58,545 nt of DNA, from contig NZ_JACGZW010000027.1 in NCBI RefSeq assembly GCF_014145675.1, forward strand, positions 1-58,545, in the 5' to 3' direction. The notes below the pieces were generated by a model, which was not told where the DNA came from, did no database searches, and worked only from the letters and a program-made list of their open reading frames with translations. Of this stretch, positions 15,796 to 23,815 are shown in pieces. The DNA is from Amycolatopsis dendrobii. GTDB taxonomy: Bacteria > Actinomycetota > Actinomycetes > Mycobacteriales > Pseudonocardiaceae. Numbering within the stretch: the first letter of the stretch is position 1; each line of letters opens with the position of its first letter. A program made the translations under genes and the position numbers.

Positions 15796-15954
15796 TCAGC
15801 TGACCAGCCAGGCGATGGCCCCGCCGATCGCCAGCACCGCCGCGATGCCCAGCACCACGGCGAAGAACTTCGCGGTCTTCCACAGCGAGTAGACCCCGCC
15901 GGCCAGGAAGCCGCCGAGGGCCAGCAGCAGGACCGCGATCAGCTCTTTGCTCAC
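15796..15954 (-). CDS. 52-aa membrane protein
   Basis: A 52-residue protein with two hydrophobic helices (about residues 5-21 and 29-51) joined by a short basic turn (YSLWKTAKFF). The N terminus reads VSKELIAVLLLALGGF. The GTG at 15954 is only 17 bp from the divergent MBL-fold gene. Its third positions are nearly all G or C, the periodicity is clear, and the stop is clean, so I regard it as a real gene. I recall similar small actinobacterial membrane proteins but cannot name the family. Confidence 0.75.
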   Translation of the reverse strand: MSKELIAVLLLALGGFLAGGVYSLWKTAKFFAVVLGIAAVLAIGGAIAWLVS

Positions 15955-15960
15955 AGGGGT

Positions 15961-15966
15961 TAGCGT
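15961..15966 (+). promoter_or_regulatory. Putative -10 element for leaderless MBL-fold gene
   Basis: TAGCGT five bases before the ATG at 15972, in a 17-bp divergent space shared with the 52-aa gene. Confidence 0.45.
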
Positions 15967-15971
15967 GCCAC

Positions 15972-16709
15972 ATGGCTTTCACCGTGACGGTACTGGGCAG
16001 CGCGACGCCGTACCCGCGCCCGGACGCTCCCTGCTCCGGGTACCTGGTGCGCCACGAGGACACCGCGATCTGGCTCGACGCCGGACCCGGCACCCTCGCC
16101 GCCCTCCAGGAACACGTCTCGCCGGCGGAGCTGGACGCGATCTGGATCTCGCATCTGCACGCGGACCATGTCGCGGATCTGTTGCCGGCGGTGTACGCGC
16201 TGTTGTTCGCGGACCTCACCCCGCGGCGGCCGATCCCGCTCTACGGCCCGCCCGGGACAGCGGCGCGGATCTCCGCGTTCCTGAGCAACACCGGGCGCGC
16301 GCCGATCGAGGAGGCGTTCGCCGTCCGGGAACTGCACGACGGACACCGGACCCGCGTCGGCGGGCTGCGGCTGGAGACGGTGGCCGTGTCGCACGGCTTT
16401 CCGGCGTTCGGGGTGCGGATCACCGACGGGGAGCGGACTTTCGCGTACTCCGGGGATACCGGACCGTGCTCGGCGCTCTCGACGCTGGCGAAGGGGACGG
16501 ATCTGTTCCTGTGCGAGGCGGACAGCATCGAGCCGTCCGCAGAACACCTGACTCCGGCAGAAGCGGGCCGCGCGGCCGCTGGAGCCGCGCGGCTGGTGCT
16601 CACGCATCTCGGTCACACGGTCACCCCGCGCGACGCGGTTCGCCTTGCCGCCGAACACTTTCCCGGGCCGGTGGCGTATGCCGCGCCGCGCACGGTGTTC
16701 CGCGTGTGA
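15972..16709 (+). CDS. MBL-fold metallo-hydrolase (RNase Z-like)
   Basis: A 245-residue metallo-beta-lactamase-fold hydrolase. The metal motif HLHADH is near residue 60 (AIWISHLHADHVADLLP). Further ligands appear in VAVSHGFPAFGV, YSGDTGPCSAL and LVLTHLGH. The N terminus VTVLGSATPYPRPDAPCSGY is typical of the RNase Z/arylsulfatase-like subgroup. The reaction is unknown. It ends next to a convergent HEAT-repeat gene, with one base between the stops. Confidence 0.9.
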   Translation: MAFTVTVLGSATPYPRPDAPCSGYLVRHEDTAIWLDAGPGTLAALQEHVSPAELDAIWISHLHADHVADLLPAVYALLFADLTPRRPIPLYGPPGTAARISAFLSNTGRAPIEEAFAVRELHDGHRTRVGGLRLETVAVSHGFPAFGVRITDGERTFAYSGDTGPCSALSTLAKGTDLFLCEADSIEPSAEHLTPAEAGRAAAGAARLVLTHLGHTVTPRDAVRLAAEHFPGPVAYAAPRTVFRV

Positions 16710-16710
16710 A

Positions 16711-17457
16711 TCAGATCGTGCGGTCCCCGGGCCAGGTTCGCTTCAGCGGCGGAATCTCGCCCTGCATGATCCGCGCCCATTCACGCTGATCCCGAGACGA
16801 CTTCGGACGGTGCTCCTCCAGAACCGCCAGCTCCCCCAGCGAACCGAGCGCTCGCGCCGCGGCGATCCGCGTCTCCCGGAGGGTGTCCTGGAGGAGATCG
16901 ATCAGCAGATCCCGGACGGGGTGTTCCCGCGCCGCTTCGCGCAATCCCGCGTTGCCAAGCCTGCGGACCGCGTGCACACCGAGCGTGCGCACTGCGGCAA
17001 AGCGGTCCTTCAACGCCTTCGCCAAGGGATCAAGAGCGCTGCTCTCCCCGGAATCCCCCAGTCCGACGGCCGCGTCCATCCGCACCACAGTGGGATAGCA
17101 GTCGAGAACCCTTTCGTACTGGCCGACTGGGTCGAGCTGCCGGAGCCGGCCGAAACCGAATCGGTACCGGGTGACGATCGGAGCTTTGACCGGCCAGGAC
17201 GGCCGGCGGTCCGCGGCTCTGACCTGCCCGTCCGGGACGAGGGCGAGCAGCGGTTCCGGATCACGATCGCGATCGCGCTCCACGAGGATCCGGATCGCCA
17301 GTGTCATCACCGCGCCAGACCGGGTCCCGCAGGTCGCCACCGCGAGGATCGCGTCGTCGACTCCCGGTCCGTCCGCTCGGACAAGCTCCGTCGCCAGTGC
17401 CGCGGCCTGCTCATCGGAAGAGCGCAGTACTTCTTTCAGAGAACCGCGCACGTCCAT
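16711..17457 (-). CDS. HEAT-repeat-like protein downstream of hisB
   Basis: A 248-residue all-helical protein. Repeats of about 30-37 residues are visible: LDCYPTVVRMDAAVGLGDSG, then LAKALKDRFAAVRTLGVHAV and IAAARALGSLGELAVLEEH, typical of HEAT/PBS-lyase scaffolds. The N-terminal part is similar but less regular. I assign no reaction; such proteins bind partners. The ATG at 17457 is five bases past the hisB stop, so it is very likely cotranscribed with hisD-hisC-hisB. It is not a known histidine enzyme. Confidence 0.75.
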   Translation of the reverse strand: MDVRGSLKEVLRSSDEQAAALATELVRADGPGVDDAILAVATCGTRSGAVMTLAIRILVERDRDRDPEPLLALVPDGQVRAADRRPSWPVKAPIVTRYRFGFGRLRQLDPVGQYERVLDCYPTVVRMDAAVGLGDSGESSALDPLAKALKDRFAAVRTLGVHAVRRLGNAGLREAAREHPVRDLLIDLLQDTLRETRIAAARALGSLGELAVLEEHRPKSSRDQREWARIMQGEIPPLKRTWPGDRTI

Positions 17458-17462
17458 AGCCG

Positions 17463-18062
17463 TTAAAGCACGCCCTTCGTGGACGGAATCCCGCCTGCCC
17501 GCGGATCCGGCTCCGTAGCCGCCCGCAACGCCCTCGCCACGGCCTTGTACTCCGCCTCCGCGATGTGGTGCGGGTCGCGGCCGTGGATGACGCGGACGTG
17601 CAGGGCGATCTGCGCGTGGAACGCCAGCGAGTCGAAGACGTGCCGGGTCAGGACGAACGGGTAGTTGTTGCCGATGGTGAACGTGTTGAACTGCTCCGGT
17701 TCGCCCACGTGCACGCAGTACGGGCGGCCCGAGACGTCGATCGCGGCGTGCGCGAGGGTTTCGTCCATCGGGATCCACGCGTCGCCGAAGCGCCGGATGC
17801 CGCTCTTGTCGCCGAGGGCCTGGCGCAACGCCTGGCCGAGCACGATCGCGGTGTCCTCGACGGTGTGGTGCGCGTCGATGTGGACGTCGCCGGTCGCTTC
17901 GACCTTCAGGTCCAGCGAGCCGTGCACGCCGAACGCCGTCAGCATGTGGTCGTAGAACGGCACTCCGGTGGCGATCTCCACCTGCCCGGTCCCGTCGAGG
18001 TCCAGCTGGACCAGGATGGACGATTCCTTGGTGGTGCGCTCCACCTTGCCGACGCGGCTCAT
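17463..18062 (-). CDS. hisB: Imidazoleglycerol-phosphate dehydratase (HisB)
   Basis: A 199-residue monofunctional IGP dehydratase, which converts IGP to imidazole acetol phosphate using manganese. The two metal-binding repeats are clear: HIDAHHTVEDTAIVLGQAL in the first half and DPHHIAEAEYKAVARALR in the second. RVGKVERTTKESSILVQLDL is the family N terminus. There is no phosphatase domain as in the E. coli bifunctional form. It starts with ATGA overlap on hisC and is followed by a HEAT-repeat gene. Confidence 0.98.
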   Translation of the reverse strand: MSRVGKVERTTKESSILVQLDLDGTGQVEIATGVPFYDHMLTAFGVHGSLDLKVEATGDVHIDAHHTVEDTAIVLGQALRQALGDKSGIRRFGDAWIPMDETLAHAAIDVSGRPYCVHVGEPEQFNTFTIGNNYPFVLTRHVFDSLAFHAQIALHVRVIHGRDPHHIAEAEYKAVARALRAATEPDPRAGGIPSTKGVL

Positions 18063-19168
18063 CGCTTGATTTCCTTACTCGCCTCGAGGAAGGCGTCGTT
18101 CTCCTCCGGGGTGCCGACGGTCACCCGCAGGTGGCCTTCGATGCCCACGTCCCGGATCAGCACGCCGTGGTCCAAATAGGACTGCCAGCTGGCCGGCGCG
18201 TCGCTGAACTGTCCGAAGAGGACGAAGTTGGCATCGCTCGGCACCGGGGTGAATCCCAGGCCCAGCAAGGCTTCCACGACGCGGTCGCGTTCGGCGGAGA
18301 GCCGGTGCACCGACGCGAGGGTGGCGTCGGCGTGCCGGAGGGCGGCGCGGGCGGCCGCCTGGGTGACCTTGGAAAGGTGGTACGGCAAGCGGACGAGCTG
18401 CAGGGCGTCCACGATGGCGGGCGCGGCGGCGAGGTAGCCCAGCCGCCCGCCCGCGAAGGCGAACGCCTTGCTCATCGTGCGCGACACGATCAGCTTCGCC
18501 GGGTACTCCGCGATCAGCTCGATCGCGCTGGCCTGCGACGAAAACTCCGCGTACGCCTCGTCCACCACGACGATCCCCGGCGCCGCGTCGAGCACGCCGC
18601 GCAACTGGTCCAGCGGGATCGACCCGCCGGTCGGGTTGTTCGGGCTGGTCACGAACACGATGTCCGGCTTCCGCTCGGCGACCGCCTCGGCCGCCCGCGC
18701 GGTGTCGAGCGAGAAGTCCGCGCGGCGCGGCACCGGCAGCCAGTCGGTACGCGTGCCGGTCGCGATGATCGGGTGCATCGAGTACGACGGCTCGAAGCCC
18801 AGCGCGGTGCGGCCGGGACCGCCGAACGCCTGGAGGATCTGCTGCAGGATCTCGTTCGACCCGTTCGCCGCCCACACGTTCGCCTCGGACAGCACGACCC
18901 GCGTGGACACGGTGAGGTAGTCCGCCAGATCGGTGCGCAGCGCCACCGCGTCGCGGTCCGGGTACCGGTGCAGCGACGCGGCTTCGGCACGCACGGCCTC
19001 GGCGACGTCGTCGACCAGCTCGGGCGGCGGCGGGTACGGGTTTTCGTTGGTGTTGAGCCGGATCGGGACCTCCAGCTGCGGCGCGCCGTACGGGGTGCGG
19101 CCCCGCAGGTCCTCGCGCAGCGGGAGGTCGGCGAGGGTGACCTCGCCGCCGGGGGTGGCTTCGTTCAT
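18059..19168 (-). CDS. hisC: Histidinol-phosphate aminotransferase (HisC)
   Basis: A 369-residue fold-type I PLP enzyme that transaminates imidazole acetol phosphate with glutamate. The cofactor lysine lies in VSRTMSKAFAFAGGRLGY. Other signatures are RLNTNENPYPPPPELV at the N terminus, FVTSPNNPTGGSIP and VVDEAYAEFSSQ. The ATG at 19168 overlaps the hisD stop (ATGA), and the hisB start overlaps its own stop, giving a tightly coupled hisD-hisC-hisB chain. Confidence 0.97.
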   Translation of the reverse strand: MNEATPGGEVTLADLPLREDLRGRTPYGAPQLEVPIRLNTNENPYPPPPELVDDVAEAVRAEAASLHRYPDRDAVALRTDLADYLTVSTRVVLSEANVWAANGSNEILQQILQAFGGPGRTALGFEPSYSMHPIIATGTRTDWLPVPRRADFSLDTARAAEAVAERKPDIVFVTSPNNPTGGSIPLDQLRGVLDAAPGIVVVDEAYAEFSSQASAIELIAEYPAKLIVSRTMSKAFAFAGGRLGYLAAAPAIVDALQLVRLPYHLSKVTQAAARAALRHADATLASVHRLSAERDRVVEALLGLGFTPVPSDANFVLFGQFSDAPASWQSYLDHGVLIRDVGIEGHLRVTVGTPEENDAFLEASKEIKR

Positions 19169-20490
19169 CGGCCGTCTCCTTCGAAACGTGCGGTGACGGC
19201 TTCGCCGTGCGCGGGCAGGTCTTCGGCGTCCGCGAGCGCGACGACGCGGGGGGCGATCTCGCGCAGGGCGTCCTCGGAGTAGTCCACGACGTGGATCCCC
19301 TTCAGGAAGCTCTGCACCGACAGGCCCGAGGAGTGCCGGGCGAACCCGCCGGTGGGCAGCACGTGGTTCGAGCCCGCGCAGTAGTCGCCCAGCGAAACCG
19401 GGGCGTACGCGCCGACGAAGACCGCTCCGGCGTTGCGCACCCGCGCGGCCACCTCGCGGGCGTTCGCGGTCTGGATTTCCAGGTGCTCGGCGGCATACGC
19501 GTCCACGACGCGCAGTCCGTCGTCCACAGTGGACACCAGGATGACGCCGGACTGCTTGCCGCCCAGCGCCTGGCCGACCCGCTCGGAGTGCTTCGTCGCG
19601 GCGACGCGGCCGGCCAGCTCGGCCTCGACGGCGTCGGCCAGTTCCTCGGAGGTGGTCACCAGGACGCTCGCGGCCAGCGGGTCGTGCTCGGCCTGGCTGA
19701 TCAGGTCGGCGGCGACGTGCGCCGGGTCGGCCGTCTCGTCGGCGAGAATCGCGATCTCGGTCGGACCGGCCTCGGAGTCGATCCCGATCACGCCGCGGAC
19801 CAGGCGTTTGGCCGCGGTGAGGAAGATGTTGCCGGGGCCGGTGACGATGTCCACCGGGGCCAGTTCGGCGCCGTCGGTGTCGACGCCGCCGTAGGCGACC
19901 AGCGCGACCGCTTGCGCGCCGCCGACCGCCCAGACCTCGTCCACGCCGAGCAGCGCGGCCGCGGCCAGGATCGTCGGGTGCGGCCGCCCGCCGAACGCGG
20001 CCTGCGGCGGCGAGCACACGACCAGCGAACGCACGCCGGCCAGCTGCGCCGGGACGACGTTCATCACCACGGTCGACGGGTACACCGCCAGCCCGCCCGG
20101 CGCGTACAGGCCGACGCGGTCGACCGGCACCCAGCGCTCGGTGACCGTGCCGCCCGGGACGACCTGCGTCGTGACGTCCTGGCGACGCTGGTCCGCGTGC
20201 ACCTTCCGGGCGCGCTTGATGGACTCCTCCAGCGCCGCGCGGACCTGCGGGTCCAGCTCGGACAGCGCCTTGGAGAGCTCCTCGGCGGGCACCCGGACCG
20301 TCTCCGGGCGCACCTTGTCGAACCGCTCGGTGAACTCGAGGACCGCCTCGACCCCGCGGTCGCGGACCGCCTCGACCACCGGCCGGACCTGATGCAGCGC
20401 CGCGTCCACGTCGTACTCGGCGCGCGGAAGCGCGGCACGGAGCTCGGCAGCGGAGGGGACCTGCCCGCGCAGGTCGGTGCGGTTCAACAT
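19165..20490 (-). CDS. hisD: Histidinol dehydrogenase (HisD)
   Basis: A 441-residue zinc enzyme that oxidises histidinol to histidine in two NAD-dependent steps. Visible parts are VGLYAPGGLAVYPSTVVMN, VWAVGGAQAVALVAYG, VDIVTGPGNIFLTAAKR, and the zinc/catalytic region DLISQAEHDPLAASVLVTT with AYAAEHLEIQT. The ATG at 20490 has TACCCT seven bases upstream. It is the first gene of hisD-hisC-hisB-HEAT, and is divergent from a nitrilase-family gene. Confidence 0.97.
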   Translation of the reverse strand: MLNRTDLRGQVPSAAELRAALPRAEYDVDAALHQVRPVVEAVRDRGVEAVLEFTERFDKVRPETVRVPAEELSKALSELDPQVRAALEESIKRARKVHADQRRQDVTTQVVPGGTVTERWVPVDRVGLYAPGGLAVYPSTVVMNVVPAQLAGVRSLVVCSPPQAAFGGRPHPTILAAAALLGVDEVWAVGGAQAVALVAYGGVDTDGAELAPVDIVTGPGNIFLTAAKRLVRGVIGIDSEAGPTEIAILADETADPAHVAADLISQAEHDPLAASVLVTTSEELADAVEAELAGRVAATKHSERVGQALGGKQSGVILVSTVDDGLRVVDAYAAEHLEIQTANAREVAARVRNAGAVFVGAYAPVSLGDYCAGSNHVLPTGGFARHSSGLSVQSFLKGIHVVDYSEDALREIAPRVVALADAEDLPAHGEAVTARFEGDGR

Positions 20491-20497
20491 GGACACC

Positions 20498-20503
20498 AGG
20501 GTA
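20498..20503 (-). promoter_or_regulatory. Putative -10 element for leaderless hisD operon
   Basis: TACCCT on the minus strand, seven bases before the hisD ATG. Confidence 0.5.
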
Positions 20504-20574
20504 CGAGGTGGCCCGCGCGCTCCCGGCAGGGATACTCGGTGACGACCCGCTGTCCCCGGACCAGGGAGGCTCGT

Positions 20575-21369
20575 GTGCCCCGGATCGCGTTGTGCCAGCT
20601 CAACTCGGGCGACGACCCGGAAGAAAACCTGAAAACGGTTCGCTCCGGCGTGGAGGCCGCGGCGGCCGCCGGAGCCCGCGTGGTGGTCTTCCCGGAGGCG
20701 GCGATGGCCCGCTTCGGCCGCCCGCTCGCCCCCGTCGCCCAGCAACTGGACGGCCCGTGGGCGTCGGCGGTGGCGTCGATCGCCGCTGAGCACGACGTGC
20801 TGGTGATCGCCGGGATGTTCACGCCGGCGGACAACGGGCGGGTGCGGAACACGCTGCTGATCACCGGGCTGGGGCAGCATCTCGGCTACGACAAGATCCA
20901 CCTGTACGACGCGTTCGGATTCGCCGAATCGGACACCGTCGCGCCGGGTTCGGAGGTCGTGACGTTCTCCGCGGAAGGGACCGTGTTCGGGGTCGCTACC
21001 TGCTATGACCTGCGGTTCCCGGAACTGTTCCGGCGCCTGGCCGACGACGGGGCGGATGTGGTGGCGGTTCCGGCGTCGTGGGGCGCGGGGGCCGGGAAAC
21101 GCGAGCAGTGGGAAGTGCTGGTGCGGGCGCGGGCGCTGGACTCGGGCTGCTGGGTCGCGGCTTGCGGGCAGGCTGATCCTGCGGCGACCGGGGCGGAGGT
21201 CAATCCGAAGGCGCCGACCGGGATCGGGTACTCGCTGGTCGCGGACGGGTTCGGGCGCGTGGAGGCGCAGGCCGGGGCCGGGGCGGAGATGCTGGTGGTG
21301 GACGTCGACCCGGAGGTCGCGGGGAAGGCCCGGACGGCTACCGGGGCGTTGGCGAACCGGCGGTTGTAG
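20575..21369 (+). CDS. Carbon-nitrogen hydrolase (nitrilase superfamily)
   Basis: A 264-residue amidase-type hydrolase. The catalytic triad can be placed: Glu in VVVFPEAAMARFGRP, Lys in LGYDKIHLYDAFGF and Cys in FGVATCYDLRFPELFR. This fits the group that includes omega-amidase and deaminated-glutathione amidase (Nit1-like); the DKIHLYDAFGF stretch favours that subgroup. The GTG start at 20575 follows GGGAGGC. It is divergent from hisD and ends three bases from the convergent TIR gene. Confidence 0.92.
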   Translation: MPRIALCQLNSGDDPEENLKTVRSGVEAAAAAGARVVVFPEAAMARFGRPLAPVAQQLDGPWASAVASIAAEHDVLVIAGMFTPADNGRVRNTLLITGLGQHLGYDKIHLYDAFGFAESDTVAPGSEVVTFSAEGTVFGVATCYDLRFPELFRRLADDGADVVAVPASWGAGAGKREQWEVLVRARALDSGCWVAACGQADPAATGAEVNPKAPTGIGYSLVADGFGRVEAQAGAGAEMLVVDVDPEVAGKARTATGALANRRL

Positions 21370-21372
21370 GGG

Positions 21373-22455
21373 TCAGCTCTGCAGGTGACGCTGGAAGTCG
21401 TCGAGTGCCTGGTCGAACTGGGCCGACGCTTCGGGAGCGATTTCCAGCGGAAGGGTCATCTGGACCGTGACGTTCTCGCCGCTGAGCAGTCGCGCGTGCA
21501 GGGGGTCCGCGCGCTCGCGGAACTCGTACACGAACGACCTCAGCCGTTCCACAGGCAGATCCGCGTATCGGGCGAGAGCTGCGAAGACTTCGTGCACCTC
21601 GTCCGACGGTGTCGCGTAGCCGCGGAGCCGGTAGGACCATTCCAGGAATGATTCGTAGACGGCGACGTAGCGGCTCGCCACGTGGATTATGCGCGGGACG
21701 TCCCCGGCTTCGCCGACCGCCCCGAACGCGGCCGTTTGCGCGTCGCCGGAAAGCACCGCGCCGAAGTTCCTGATCACACTCAAAACTGTCGCGAGTTCTC
21801 GTTTGATGATCGGCAGAACCTGGTCGACCGGCACGTACTCGGCCGGATGGGAAAAGCCCATGCGATGATCGAGATAGGCGTCGTGCAACCGCTCGACCCC
21901 GCGCACCAGCTCGTAAGAAAAGAGCAGATACTCCCAGCCCGCGGGACGTTCGCCGATCAGCACCGTGGCTTCGTGCTCGTTGCGCGGAACGTACCCGTTG
22001 AACCCGCCTCCGCCCACCGCGGCGGCGCTGCCCAGTTTCTCGCAGATGGCGCCCGCGATGCCGCTCGCCCCGACGATGTTCCCGTCCAGGTAACTGATGC
22101 TGTCCCGGACGCCGTCGAGCTGGGTCGCGTCCAAACGCACCGGAAGCAAATACGGTTCCGGCTGATTGATCGCCCGCAACAACACGCTTCGCCGCTCGAA
22201 CCTCGTCCACGGTTTGGCCGCGTAATGCCGGGAAACGAACATCACGGCGTACCGTGCGCGTTCTTCGTAAATCTTCGGCAGGTACTCGGTCAGGTCTTCG
22301 CCCCAGAGCGAAACCTGCTCGTCCTGGTCGTAGAACACCTTGTACCCGGCGGCGTTCACCTCGCGGACGACAGCCTCGACGAACTCGCGGTCTTCTCCGG
22401 CGAACGACACCGCGACGTCGTAGTCGTAGGCCCGGGCCGGCTCTCTCGCGGTCAG
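21373..22455 (-). CDS. TIR-domain protein, last gene of the eccB operon
   Basis: A 360-residue protein with a TIR domain at about residues 10-125 and a helical C-terminal half I do not recognise. TIR features are YDYDVAVSFAGEDREF (first strand), KVFYDQDE (BB loop), RYAVMFVSRHYA and WTRFERRSVLLRA. Glu at about residue 87 sits where NAD-cleaving TIR enzymes have their catalytic glutamate. No ATG or GTG precedes the first strand. The only start that includes it is a CTG at 22455, overlapping the upstream stop as CTGA with GGAAGGG just before. Starting at the GTG at 22410 would delete strand A. NADase activity is possible but unproven. Confidence 0.8.
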   Translation of the reverse strand: MTAREPARAYDYDVAVSFAGEDREFVEAVVREVNAAGYKVFYDQDEQVSLWGEDLTEYLPKIYEERARYAVMFVSRHYAAKPWTRFERRSVLLRAINQPEPYLLPVRLDATQLDGVRDSISYLDGNIVGASGIAGAICEKLGSAAAVGGGGFNGYVPRNEHEATVLIGERPAGWEYLLFSYELVRGVERLHDAYLDHRMGFSHPAEYVPVDQVLPIIKRELATVLSVIRNFGAVLSGDAQTAAFGAVGEAGDVPRIIHVASRYVAVYESFLEWSYRLRGYATPSDEVHEVFAALARYADLPVERLRSFVYEFRERADPLHARLLSGENVTVQMTLPLEIAPEASAQFDQALDDFQRHLQS

Positions 22456-23105
22456 CGCAGCAGCCCTTCCCGGATCGCCACCCGGACGAACCCCGCCCTT
22501 CGCCGTTCCCCCGTCTTGTCCCGGATCCGGTCCAGATACGACCGCACCGTCCGGACGCTGATGTCCAGGATCTCCGCGACGTCGACGTCCCGCTCCCCCG
22601 CCGCCACCAGGCGCAGGACCTGTTTTTCCCGTTCCGACAGCACGATCTTCGGCCCCGCGTGCCGTTCGTCGCTGTCCTGGATGATCATTCCGGCCAAGGT
22701 CGGCGAGACGTACGCGTTGTCCTCCGCGATGGTCCGGATCGCGCGCAGCAGTTCGTCCCCGTCGACGTCCTTCGACAGGAAACCCTTGGCACCGGCCTGC
22801 ATCGCGCCGAGGACCTCGGGCTGTTCCGCGTGTGCGGACACCACGAGCACCTTGTGCCCCATCTGCCCCACCTCGAGCACCGCCGCCGCGTCCTGGACGC
22901 CGCGCAGTTTCAGGTCGAGCACGACCACGCTGCCCTTCGGCTGGTCCTGCACCGCGAACCGCGCCACCGAGTCGGCTACCGCGCCCAGTTCGATGTCCGG
23001 GGCCTCGTTCAGCACGCGCGCGACCGCGTCCCGGTACAGCGGGTGGTCTTCGATCACCCCGACCTGGATGGGTCCGCTCCGGCGCCGCCCCTCGTCGGCT
23101 TTCAC
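22452..23105 (-). CDS. NarL/LuxR-type response regulator 1
   Basis: A 217-residue response regulator. The receiver domain (about residues 14-130) keeps the acidic pair (VGVIEDHPLYRDAV), the phospho-acceptor Asp in SVVVLDLKLRG, a Ser in VLVVSAHAE and the Lys in KGFLSKDVDGDEL. The HTH domain (about 152-212) reads LSEREKQVLRLVAAGERD, then ISVRTVRSYLDRIRDKTGER. No histidine kinase gene is in the window. The start GTG overlaps the upstream stop as GTGA. It is clearly a paralogue of the next regulator, so the pair arose by tandem duplication. Confidence 0.93.
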   Translation of the reverse strand: MKADEGRRRSGPIQVGVIEDHPLYRDAVARVLNEAPDIELGAVADSVARFAVQDQPKGSVVVLDLKLRGVQDAAAVLEVGQMGHKVLVVSAHAEQPEVLGAMQAGAKGFLSKDVDGDELLRAIRTIAEDNAYVSPTLAGMIIQDSDERHAGPKIVLSEREKQVLRLVAAGERDVDVAEILDISVRTVRSYLDRIRDKTGERRRAGFVRVAIREGLLR

Positions 23106-23815
23106 GTCACTGTTTCCTTCCCCACCAGGCCGCGGCGGATCGCTTCCTTCACGAGGCCGGGGCGCCGCCGTTCGCCGGTCTTGTCGCGGATCCGGTCGAG
23201 GTAGCCGCGCACGGTGCGCACGCCGATGCCGAGGATCCGCGCGATGTCGACGTCCCGTTCGCCCGCCGCGACCAGCCGCAGCACCTGCACTTCGCGCGGC
23301 GACAGTTCCATTTCCGGCCGCGTGACCGGGCGGTCGGTGTTGTCCTTGATGATCATTCCGGCGACCACGGCCGACACGTACGCGCCGCCGCCCGCGACCG
23401 CGCGGATGGCGATCAGCAGTTCGTCGACGTCGACGTCCTTCGACAGGAATCCCTTTGCCCCGGCGGCGATCGCGGCGAGCACCGTCTCCGGTTCGGCTTG
23501 CGCGGACACGACCAGCACGTGATGGCCCAGTTCGGCGACCTCCAGCACGGCGGCCGCGCCGGCGACGCCGGGCAGGCCGAGATCGAGCAGGACGACGCTT
23601 CCGGCGGGCTGGCGCGCGACGTGGAAGCGGGCGACCGAATCGACCACCGCGCCCAGTTCGACGTCCGGGGCCTCGATGAGGACGCGTTCCACCGAGCGGC
23701 GGTACAGCGGATGGTCTTCGATGACGGCGACCTGAACGGCGCCGGGAGCCGGGGAGTCGGGGCGGTCCGGCACGTCGCTGGGTCGCTGCGCTGTCGTGGT
23801 CACCGGCTCGCTCAC
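23102..23815 (-). CDS. NarL/LuxR-type response regulator 2
   Basis: A 237-residue response regulator that starts with a 26-residue Pro/Ser/Asp-rich tail. The receiver domain has VAVIEDHPLYRRSV, the acceptor Asp in SVVLLDLGLPGVAG, VLVVSAQAE and KGFLSKDVDVDEL. The HTH reads LSPREVQVLRLVAAGERD, then IGVRTVRGYLDRIRDKTGERRR. It is close to regulator 1 throughout. Its GTG at 23815 overlaps the eccB stop (GTGA), so it is translated with an ESX core component. A cognate kinase is absent from this window. Confidence 0.93.
   Translation of the reverse strand: MSEPVTTTAQRPSDVPDRPDSPAPGAVQVAVIEDHPLYRRSVERVLIEAPDVELGAVVDSVARFHVARQPAGSVVLLDLGLPGVAGAAAVLEVAELGHHVLVVSAQAEPETVLAAIAAGAKGFLSKDVDVDELLIAIRAVAGGGAYVSAVVAGMIIKDNTDRPVTRPEMELSPREVQVLRLVAAGERDVDIARILGIGVRTVRGYLDRIRDKTGERRRPGLVKEAIRRGLVGKETVT

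Noticed and set aside
15510..15803. Plus-strand open frames in the 15.5-15.8 kb gap
   Set aside because: Composition is Arg/Gly-rich with no codon-position signal; the hairpin structure fits non-coding DNA better.
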